This document shows, piece by piece, positions 56,697 to 64,000 of a DNA stretch of 64,000 nucleotides. The stretch is taken from the NCBI RefSeq assembly GCF_024346975.1, contig NZ_AP024885.1, positions 620,001 to 684,000 on the forward strand, given 5' to 3'. The first letter of the stretch is position 1; each line of letters opens with the position of its first letter. The notes beneath the pieces are model-generated. The model searched no databases, was not told the DNA's origin, and saw only the letters and a list, made by a program, of their open reading frames with translations. The position numbers and the translations under genes were made by a program. Origin of the DNA: Vibrio neonatus (GTDB lineage: Bacteria > Pseudomonadota > Gammaproteobacteria > Enterobacterales > Vibrionaceae).

Positions 56697-57947
56697 ATGC
56701 CTTTATTGACCATAGGAATCAATCACAATACCGCTTCGGTGGAACTGAGAGAGAAAGTCGCGTTTTCTCCAGATAAGATGAGCGATGCCTTGCAGCAGTT
56801 ACATTCTATGTCTGAGGTCAAAGGTAGCGTTATCCTATCTACCTGTAATCGTACCGAACTTTATATTGATGCGCCGTCAGCTAATAATATCGTTGATTGG
56901 CTTATCGATTTTCATCAAGTTGAAGATGATGACTTAAAACCCAGTCTTTATCATTACAGTGACGAAGAAACGATTCAGCATTTAATGAGAGTGTCATGTG
57001 GTTTAGACTCTTTGGTGTTAGGTGAGCCTCAAATACTAGGCCAAGTAAAACAAGCCTATGCCGATGCCAAAGAAAGAGGTGCGGTAAAAGGCAATTTAGA
57101 TAAGTTATTTCAAAAAGCCTTCTCTGTTGCTAAGCGAGTGCGCACAGAAACGGATATTGGCGGTAATGCTGTTTCCGTTGCTTATGCGGCTTGTACTTTA
57201 GCCAAACATATTTTTGAATCACTAGAGCGCTCTAAAGTATTATTGGTCGGTGCGGGTGAAACCATTGAGTTGGTGGCAAAACATTTATCCGATACCGGTT
57301 GTCATAATATGACGGTTGCCAACCGTACCCGCGAACGTGCGGCAGGTTTGGCGGCGCAGTTTAATGGGCAAGTGATCAGTTTAAGTGAGATTCCACAAAC
57401 TTTAGTCGATACCGACATTGTTATAAGCTCTACCGCCAGCCCGTTACCCATCATAGGTAAAGGCATGGTAGAAAGTGCGCTAAAAACTCGTAAACATAAA
57501 CCGATTTTGTTTATTGATATTGCCGTGCCAAGAGACATAGAGTCAGAAGTTTCTGAGCTCAGTGACGCTTATCTTTATACTGTGGATGATCTGCAAACCA
57601 TTATTGATAAGAATATTGAGCAGCGCCGCGCCGAAGCGGTGCAAGCGGAAAAGATTATCGCCATTGAGAATAAAGAGTTTAAAAGCTGGCTACGTTCTCG
57701 AAAGGCTGTGGAAAGCATTAGGGATTATCGCCGCGCCTCAGATTGCGCGCGTCGCGAACTGCTAGAAAAAAGCTTACAAGCATTAAGCGTTGGTGGTGAT
57801 CCAGAAAAAGTATTACTAGAGTTAAGCAATAAATTGACCAATAAACTCATCCATATCCCCACTAAAGCGCTTCAAGAAGCAGCTGAGCAGGGCGCACTGG
57901 ATGATTTAGCTGTAATAAGAAAAAGCCTTGGTCTTGAAGACCTATAA
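56697..57947 (+). CDS. hemA: Glutamyl-tRNA reductase
   Basis: 416 aa, first step of the C5 haem pathway. [17 protein letters not shown] at the start, catalytic cysteine in [10 protein letters not shown] (about Cys50), NADPH motif [14 protein letters not shown] near 190, and the C-terminal dimer helix. Start ATG 56697 follows TAAGTAGTAA with only a weak ribosome site, consistent with low expression. First gene of hemA-prfA-prmC-sirB2-sirB1-kdsA. Confidence 0.97.
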   Translation: MPLLTIGINHNTASVELREKVAFSPDKMSDALQQLHSMSEVKGSVILSTCNRTELYIDAPSANNIVDWLIDFHQVEDDDLKPSLYHYSDEETIQHLMRVSCGLDSLVLGEPQILGQVKQAYADAKERGAVKGNLDKLFQKAFSVAKRVRTETDIGGNAVSVAYAACTLAKHIFESLERSKVLLVGAGETIELVAKHLSDTGCHNMTVANRTRERAAGLAAQFNGQVISLSEIPQTLVDTDIVISSTASPLPIIGKGMVESALKTRKHKPILFIDIAVPRDIESEVSELSDAYLYTVDDLQTIIDKNIEQRRAEAVQAEKIIAIENKEFKSWLRSRKAVESIRDYRRASDCARRELLEKSLQALSVGGDPEKVLLELSNKLTNKLIHIPTKALQEAAEQGALDDLAVIRKSLGLEDL

Positions 57948-57964
57948 CTATTTTTAAGAAGAAT

Positions 57965-59053
57965 ATGAAAGCATCGATATTAGTGAAATTGGAGACGTTA
58001 GTTGAGCGTTATGAAGAAGTGCAACACCTACTTGGTGATCCGGATGTTATCGGCGATCAAAACAAGTTCCGTGCACTATCAAAAGAGTACTCTCAACTAG
58101 AGGAAGTCACCAAGTGCTTCCAAGCTTATCAGCAAGCTCAAGAAGATCTTGAAGCGGCGCAAGATATGGCTAACGAAGACGATCCTGAGATGAAAGAAAT
58201 GGCTCAGGAAGAAATTAAAGATGCAAAAGCGAACATCGAGTCTTTGACCGATGAGCTACAAATTCTATTACTACCAAAAGATCCTAACGATGAACGTAAC
58301 TGTTTCTTAGAGATCCGTGCTGGTGCGGGTGGCGATGAAGCCGGTATCTTTGCGGGCAACCTTTTCCGCATGTACTCAAAATTTGCTGAGAAGAAAGGTT
58401 GGCGCGTAGAAGTCATGAGCGCTAATGAATCAGAGCAAGGTGGTTACAAAGAAGTGATCGCTAAAGTGTCGGGTGATGGCGTATACGGCACCATGAAGTT
58501 TGAATCTGGCGGTCACCGCGTACAACGTGTTCCAGAGACTGAATCTCAAGGTCGCGTGCATACTTCGGCGTGTACTGTGGCGATTATGCCTGAGATCCCA
58601 GAAGCTGAGCTTCCACAAATTAAAGCCAGCGATCTAAAAATTGATACCTTCCGTTCATCGGGCGCAGGTGGTCAGCACGTAAACACCACGGACTCTGCTA
58701 TTCGTATTACTCACTTGCCAACCGGTACAGTGGTTGAGTGTCAGGATGAGCGTTCACAGCATAAAAACAAAGCTAAAGCGATGTCAGTGCTAGCGGCTCG
58801 TATTATTCAAGCAGAAGAAGCTAAGCGCGCAGCTGAAGTGTCAGATACTCGTCGTAACCTACTGGGTTCTGGCGATCGTAGTGACCGTATCCGTACTTAT
58901 AACTATCCGCAAGGACGTGTATCGGATCACCGCATCAACCTGACTTTATACCGTCTAAATGAAATTTTAGAAGGTGATATGCAGTCATTGATCGATCCTG
59001 TTATGGCTGAACACCAAGCTGATCAGCTTGCTGCTCTAGCAGATAATAACTAA
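57965..59053 (+). CDS. prfA: Peptide chain release factor 1
   Basis: 362 aa. Reads UAA and UAG. Anticodon-like tripeptide in the PxT region ([22 protein letters not shown], near 185-205) and the GGQ motif in [14 protein letters not shown] (near 232), which its neighbour PrmC methylates on Gln. Starts 17 bp after hemA. Confidence 0.98.
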   Translation: MKASILVKLETLVERYEEVQHLLGDPDVIGDQNKFRALSKEYSQLEEVTKCFQAYQQAQEDLEAAQDMANEDDPEMKEMAQEEIKDAKANIESLTDELQILLLPKDPNDERNCFLEIRAGAGGDEAGIFAGNLFRMYSKFAEKKGWRVEVMSANESEQGGYKEVIAKVSGDGVYGTMKFESGGHRVQRVPETESQGRVHTSACTVAIMPEIPEAELPQIKASDLKIDTFRSSGAGGQHVNTTDSAIRITHLPTGTVVECQDERSQHKNKAKAMSVLAARIIQAEEAKRAAEVSDTRRNLLGSGDRSDRIRTYNYPQGRVSDHRINLTLYRLNEILEGDMQSLIDPVMAEHQADQLAALADNN

Positions 59054-59056
59054 CAG

Positions 59057-59923
59057 GTGTCTTTTCCGTGTGTACAAGAGTCGCTGAACACAGCGGCTCA
59101 GCGTTTGCTTGAGTCAGGCATTGACTCTGCCAAGCTCGATGCGTCGGTATTGCTGTGTCACGTACTGCATAAGCCGCGTAGCTATTTGCTTACTTGGCCT
59201 GAAAAAGTGCTCACAGAACAGCAGTACCAAGATTTCAATGCCCTTATGCAGCGCCGTATTGATGGCGAACCCATTGCTTATATTACTGGCGAGCGTGAGT
59301 TTTGGTCATTACCTCTAAATGTATCCCCAACCACTTTAATCCCACGTCCTGACACTGAGCGTTTAGTGGAATTGGCTTTGGATAAAATTGGTTCGGCTCC
59401 CGGTAAGGGGCTTGATTTGGGGACAGGTACAGGTGCGATAGCCTTGGCTTTAGCTTCTGAATGTCCGCATTTTGAGTTTATTGGCGTTGATATCCAAGAC
59501 GATGCGCGCATTTTAGCGACTGGCAACGCCAACAAGTTGGGCATTAAAAATGCTCGATTTTTACAAGGCAGTTGGTTTGACCCTGTAGCCAATGCAGGGC
59601 CTTTTCAGATCATTGTTTCAAACCCACCTTATATTGATGAGCACGATCCTCATTTGGTGGTTGGTGATGTTCGTTTTGAACCCGATTCGGCATTGGTGGC
59701 TGCGGAGAATGGATTAGCAGACTTACGCCACATAGCCAAACATGCCAGAGATCACCTTGCCGAAGGTGGCTGGTTATTGATGGAGCATGGCTTTGAGCAA
59801 GGCGAGCAAACTCGACAAATACTATTGGATATGGGCTATCAGCTAGTATCTACCGAGCAAGACTACGCAGGTCAAGACAGAGTGACCTTAGGTCAATTTA
59901 AAGGAAGAAATGAATGTACGTAG
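59057..59923 (+). CDS. prmC: PrmC, release factor glutamine methyltransferase
   Basis: 288 aa SAM-dependent enzyme that methylates the GGQ glutamine of RF1 and RF2. Motif I GLDLGTGTGAIALALA (near 115), the signature NPPY in IIVSNPPYIDEHDPH (near 190), and PDTERLVELALDKI. Start is GTG 59057, 3 bp after prfA, which indicates coupling to its substrate gene. The end overlaps sirB2 by 10 bp. Confidence 0.96.
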   Translation: MSFPCVQESLNTAAQRLLESGIDSAKLDASVLLCHVLHKPRSYLLTWPEKVLTEQQYQDFNALMQRRIDGEPIAYITGEREFWSLPLNVSPTTLIPRPDTERLVELALDKIGSAPGKGLDLGTGTGAIALALASECPHFEFIGVDIQDDARILATGNANKLGIKNARFLQGSWFDPVANAGPFQIIVSNPPYIDEHDPHLVVGDVRFEPDSALVAAENGLADLRHIAKHARDHLAEGGWLLMEHGFEQGEQTRQILLDMGYQLVSTEQDYAGQDRVTLGQFKGRNECT

Positions 59924-60297
59924 CATTAAAAAATATCCACCTGATCTTAATTGCATTGAGTGCAGGGTTATTTATCACTCAATACATTTTGATGGTGAGT
60001 AAATCACCATTACAGAACAAGAAATTTATAAAAGTGACACCGCATGCCGTGAATGGTTTGCTCATTTTATCCGGCATTTTGTTGTTACTTGTGACCGGTT
60101 GGGTTCCATTTAAACCGGGCTCTGAGTGGTTAACAGAAAAATTCACCTGCGTTCTAGCGTATATCGCATTGGGTGTATTTGCTCTGAAAATGGGTAAAAA
60201 CCAGCTTCTACGCGGCTTCGCTTTCTTAGGTGCTTTAGGTTGGTTGTTAATGGCAGCTAAGATCGGCATGACAAAAATGCCAATACTTATGGGGTAA
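59914..60297 (+). CDS. sirB2: SirB2-family membrane protein
   Basis: 127 aa inner-membrane protein with four membrane segments. Invasion gene expression up-regulator SirB family by sequence and by position between prmC and sirB1. Its molecular role is unknown; the name is historical. It overlaps prmC by 10 bp and ends 3 bp before sirB1. Confidence 0.88.
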   Translation: MYVALKNIHLILIALSAGLFITQYILMVSKSPLQNKKFIKVTPHAVNGLLILSGILLLLVTGWVPFKPGSEWLTEKFTCVLAYIALGVFALKMGKNQLLRGFAFLGALGWLLMAAKIGMTKMPILMG

Positions 60298-60300
60298 ACA

Positions 60301-61110
60301 ATGTCAGATCTGTGGTTTAAAGGTCTCGATGATTTGGAATTAGTCGAAGGCGCTTTGCGTCTTTGTGCTCAAGTCGACCCTAGTGTTAATGCGACATGGG
60401 TAGAGTTACAGTTAGAAAAAATGCTTGATGAAGCAGAACAAGTTTTATCAAGAGAAACAAATGAAAAAGCGCGCTTTGATGCTTTATTGCGTCTTTTTTA
60501 CCAGCAGTGGGGCTTTAAAGGTGACTACGAGAACTACTTCTCGTCTGAAAACGCTTTTATCGAAAAAGTCCTAGAACGTAAAAAAGGCATTCCGGTTAGC
60601 CTTGGCGCTCTATTGTTATTTTTAGGGCGTAAGTTAGGTTTTCCGATCAAAGGCGTCAGCTTTCCCACTCAATTCCTGCTGGTGGTAAAGTGGTCAGACG
60701 CACAGCATGATTATGTGAATCCTTTCAATGGTGAGTATGTCGCGAAACATACTTTGCTGTCTTGGCTTAAAGGCGCAGAAGGTAACTCAGCGATGTTAAA
60801 GCCAGAGCACTTACAAGTGGCTGATACTTCGACCATTATAGGACGTTGGTTAGGCGTACTCAAAGGCGCATTAATGCGAGAGGAACGCTATACTCAAGCT
60901 CTAGCATGCAGTGATTTGGCATTGAGTTTGGTGCCAGAAGATCCGTATGAGATCCGCGACCGAGGCTTTATTTATCAGCAATTAGATTGTTTTCAAATTG
61001 CGCGTAAAGACTATGAGTTCTTTATTGAGAACTGCCCTGAAGATCCTGCGGCTGAGATACTTAAACTACAGCTAAAAGCAATTAATGACGAGCCCGTGGT
61101 TTTACACTAG
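60301..61110 (+). CDS. sirB1: SirB1-family protein (transglutaminase-like and TPR)
   Basis: 269 aa. N-terminal transglutaminase-like region with ENAFIEKVLERKKGIPVSLGALLLFLGRKLGFPIKGVSFPTQFLL. C-terminal TPR-like helices (residues 175-260), with EPYEIRDRGFIYQQLDCFQIARKDYEFF. Function unknown. Usual neighbour of kdsA. Confidence 0.9.
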   Translation: MSDLWFKGLDDLELVEGALRLCAQVDPSVNATWVELQLEKMLDEAEQVLSRETNEKARFDALLRLFYQQWGFKGDYENYFSSENAFIEKVLERKKGIPVSLGALLLFLGRKLGFPIKGVSFPTQFLLVVKWSDAQHDYVNPFNGEYVAKHTLLSWLKGAEGNSAMLKPEHLQVADTSTIIGRWLGVLKGALMREERYTQALACSDLALSLVPEDPYEIRDRGFIYQQLDCFQIARKDYEFFIENCPEDPAAEILKLQLKAINDEPVVLH

Positions 61111-61986
<876 letters not shown>

Positions 61987-62021
61987 AGTTTCTATTCACA
62001 ACTCTGTGACACTTTTAATAA

Positions 62022-62054
62022 AAACGGGCTTTGCATTCGCAAGCCCGTTTTTTT
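62022..62054 (+). terminator. Terminator after kdsA
   Basis: ACGGGCTTtGC-ATTC-GCAAGCCCGT followed by TTTTTTT. Ends the hemA-kdsA operon. Confidence 0.93.
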
Positions 62055-62101
62055 GTTGCTATTTTTTGCATACACATCTAATTGAATAGTAATGGTTGCA
62101 A

Positions 62102-63748
62102 ATGAAATCACTCGTATTAGCAATAGCAGTAGGGACGCTAGCCGTAGGTTGTGCCTCAGACGATATCGTGGTCAGCAACAATGACGACGTGCAAAAACTG
62201 ACAATCCTACATACCAATGATCACCACGGTCGTTTTTGGCCAAACAAATACGGTGAATTGGGTATGGCGGCAAGAAAAACGCTGATTGATCAAATCCGTC
62301 AAGAAGTTGAATCTGAAGGTGGCGCGGTGCTGCTACTATCGGGTGGTGACATCAACACGGGTGTACCAGAGTCGGATCTTCTGGATGCGGAACCTGATTT
62401 CAAAGGCATGACCTTACTGGGCTACGATGCGATGGCGATTGGTAACCATGAATTTGATAACCCATTATCGGTATTAGAAAAACAGCAACAATGGGCTAAG
62501 TTCCCGATGCTGTCGGCTAATATTTATGAAAAACAGAGCCAACAGAGAAAATTTCAGCCTTATCAAATGTTTGATAAAGACGGTTTAAAAATTGCTGTTA
62601 TAGGCTTAACCACCGAAGACACCGCCAAAATAGGCAATCCTGAATATATCCAAGGCTTAGAATTTAGAGACCCTAAACCTGAAGCAAGGCAGCTGCTAAA
62701 AGAGATAGAAACTCGCGAACAACCGGATATTACCATTGCGGTTACGCACATGGGGCACTACCAAAACGGTCAACATGGTGGCAATGCACCGGGCGATGTA
62801 GCTCTTGCTCGTTACTTGCCTGAGGGCGCACTGGATATGGTGATTGGCGGTCACTCACAAGAGCCCGTGTGTATGGAAGGCCCAAATTTGGTGAAAAAGA
62901 ACTTTAAGCCGGGAGATGCCTGTCAACCAGACCAACAAAATGGCACTTGGATCATGCAAGCCTTCGAGTGGGGTAAATACGTTGGGCGTGCTGACTATGA
63001 ATATTCTGATGGCGAGCTAGAGCTTATTCATTATGCGTTAGTGCCGGTTAACCTGACGAAAAAAGTGGAAGTGGATGGCAAAAAACAGCGCGTGATTGTC
63101 GGTGAAAAAATCGAAGCTGATTCAGATGTAGAAGACTTTTTAACGCCATACCAAGAGCAAGGGCAAGCCAAACTGAATGTGAAAATTGCGCAGTCCAACG
63201 GCAAGCTGGAAGGAGACCGTAATAAGGTTAGGTTTGAACAAACTAACTTAGGTCGCTTAATTGCCACCGCACACATGCAACGTGCTAAAGCGGACTTTGG
63301 CGTCATGAACTCAGGTGGCGTGCGTGACTCTATTGCCGAAGGGGACATTACCTACAAAGACGTACTGACAGTACAGCCGTTTGGCAACATCATTACTTAT
63401 GTCGATATGAAAGGATCTGAGATTTTAGATTACCTAAATGTAGTCGCGACTAAGCCAACCGACTCAGGTGCGTATGCGCAGTTCTCTGGTATTTCGATGA
63501 CTGTGGCAAAAGATGGGGTGAAAAACGTCAAAATTGGCGGGAAAGTGCTAGAAGAAGATAAAATGTATCGCTTCAGTGTGCCAAGCTTTAATGCCGCTGG
63601 TGGAGACGGTTACCCTGTCATTAAAGATCACAGCGGCTTTGTCAACACAGGCTTTGTTGATGCCGAAGTATTGAAGGAGTATCTTGAGAAAAATAGCCCC
63701 ATCGATATTAGAAGTTATGAATCTCGTGGGGAAATGACTTACGAATAG
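62102..63748 (+). CDS. nutA: 5'-nucleotidase lipoprotein (NutA/UshA-like)
   Basis: 548 aa. Hydrolyses extracellular nucleotides; the Vibrio NutA enzyme is a chloride-dependent surface 5'-nucleotidase. Lipobox AVGC (Cys17). Calcineurin-type metal site: ILHTNDHHGRFW (near 37), GGDINTG (near 83), GNHEFDNP (near 117) and GGHSQ (near 250). C-terminal 5'-nucleotidase domain from about 360, with substrate stacking NxGGVRDS (near 405) and FNAAGGDGYP near 500. Start ATG 62102; TTG 62096 is less likely. It is the last complete gene of the window. Confidence 0.92.
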   Translation: MKSLVLAIAVGTLAVGCASDDIVVSNNDDVQKLTILHTNDHHGRFWPNKYGELGMAARKTLIDQIRQEVESEGGAVLLLSGGDINTGVPESDLLDAEPDFKGMTLLGYDAMAIGNHEFDNPLSVLEKQQQWAKFPMLSANIYEKQSQQRKFQPYQMFDKDGLKIAVIGLTTEDTAKIGNPEYIQGLEFRDPKPEARQLLKEIETREQPDITIAVTHMGHYQNGQHGGNAPGDVALARYLPEGALDMVIGGHSQEPVCMEGPNLVKKNFKPGDACQPDQQNGTWIMQAFEWGKYVGRADYEYSDGELELIHYALVPVNLTKKVEVDGKKQRVIVGEKIEADSDVEDFLTPYQEQGQAKLNVKIAQSNGKLEGDRNKVRFEQTNLGRLIATAHMQRAKADFGVMNSGGVRDSIAEGDITYKDVLTVQPFGNIITYVDMKGSEILDYLNVVATKPTDSGAYAQFSGISMTVAKDGVKNVKIGGKVLEEDKMYRFSVPSFNAAGGDGYPVIKDHSGFVNTGFVDAEVLKEYLEKNSPIDIRSYESRGEMTYE

Positions 63749-63761
63749 GACTAAGAAGATT

Positions 63762-64000
63762 ATGACACCTGCTGTACGTTTATTGAAAAAGAACAAGGTA
63801 CCCTTTGAACTTCATCAATACAAGCATGACCCTAACCAACACAGCTTCGGACAAGAAGCCGTTGACGCTACGGGAAAGCCCGCAGAACAGGTGTTTAAAA
63901 CCCTTCTTTTCTCAGTGGATGGCACAGCCAACGGTCTCGGGGTTGCTGTCATCCCTGTAAACACTAAGCTCAATCTAAAATTGGCTGCTAAAGCCAACAA
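63762..64000 (+). CDS. ybaK: YbaK/EbsC-family Cys-tRNA(Pro) deacylase (5' part)
   Basis: First 79 codons; the gene runs past the window end. MTPAVRLLKKNKVPFELHQY followed by GQEAVDATGKPAEQVFKTLLF is typical of YbaK, which hydrolyses cysteine mischarged to tRNA-Pro by ProRS (proS is at 11093 in this window). Start has AAGAAG 3 bases upstream. 13 bp after the nucleotidase gene. Confidence 0.9.
   Translation, partial: MTPAVRLLKKNKVPFELHQYKHDPNQHSFGQEAVDATGKPAEQVFKTLLFSVDGTANGLGVAVIPVNTKLNLKLAAKAN

Noticed and set aside
63548..64000. Minus-strand frames at the right end of the window
   Set aside because: They lie opposite the 5'-nucleotidase and YbaK genes, which are clear on the plus strand.

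Overview
The window is a stretch of a gammaproteobacterial chromosome, most likely the large chromosome of a Vibrio or another Vibrionaceae. The reasons are the Na+-translocating NADH:quinone reductase operon (nqr) followed by apbE and nqrM, a cold-shock gene of the Vibrio type, and long blocks whose gene order matches the E. coli/Vibrio core: proS-trmO-metQIN-gmhB, lipA-lipB-ybeD-dacA-rlpA-rodA-mrdA-rlmH-rsfS-holA-lptE-leuS-ybeL-lnt-corC-ybeY-ybeZ-miaB-ubiF-tRNAs, and ychF-pth-prs-ispE-lolB-hemA-prfA-prmC-sirB2-sirB1-kdsA. Almost everything is housekeeping. The accessory content sits at 22.1-27.5 kb and in small repeats. Layout. 1-4.0 kb: 3' end of nqrC, nqrD, nqrE, nqrF, apbE and nqrM (the sodium pump and its maturation factors). 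4.1-8.9 kb: uracil permease, SOS-regulated dinB, a DUF2884 periplasmic protein, a cold-shock protein and a LysR regulator. 9.0-19.3 kb: a PTS EIICB permease divergent from the LysR gene, two small conserved genes (DUF4250, YaeP), proS, trmO, an AbgT transporter, the MetJ-type metNIQ operon and gmhB. 19.4-22.1 kb: a YitT membrane protein, glyA with a PurR box, and a YgjP-like metalloprotein. 22.1-27.9 kb: an unrecognised gene of about 650 codons split by an IS256-family element (perfect 8-bp target duplication, halves exactly in frame when rejoined), an intact IS3-family element with a 3-bp duplication, and a small lipoprotein gene. 28-49.5 kb: lipoate synthesis, cell-wall elongation (PBP5/6, RlpA, RodA, PBP2), ribosome factors (RlmH, RsfS, YbeY, YbeZ), HolA, LptE, LeuS, Lnt, CorC, MiaB and UbiF. 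49.7-51.8 kb: a minus-strand array of 15 tRNA genes (7 Leu-TAG, 5 Gln-TTG, 3 Met-CAT) plus two decayed tRNA-Gln copies, with one clear promoter. 52-64 kb: ychF, pth, prs, ispE, lolB, the divergent hemA-to-kdsA operon, a 5'-nucleotidase lipoprotein and the start of ybaK. The most interesting structure not explained by genes is a family of palindromic MITE-like repeats. Three full copies are each exactly 162 bp (36464, 48123, 49454). There is also a 48-bp internally deleted copy (52036) and a degenerate 102-bp relative (31705). Copies abut or supply stop codons (rlpA, holA, ubiF), flank ubiF on both sides, occupy the place between holA and rsfS where nadD-cobC lie in E. coli, and create extended -10 promoter sequences (TGGTATAAT) at their junctions. 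No CRISPR array, rRNA, prophage or clear defence system was seen. The unknown 650-codon gene broken by IS256 is the only candidate for an undescribed function.
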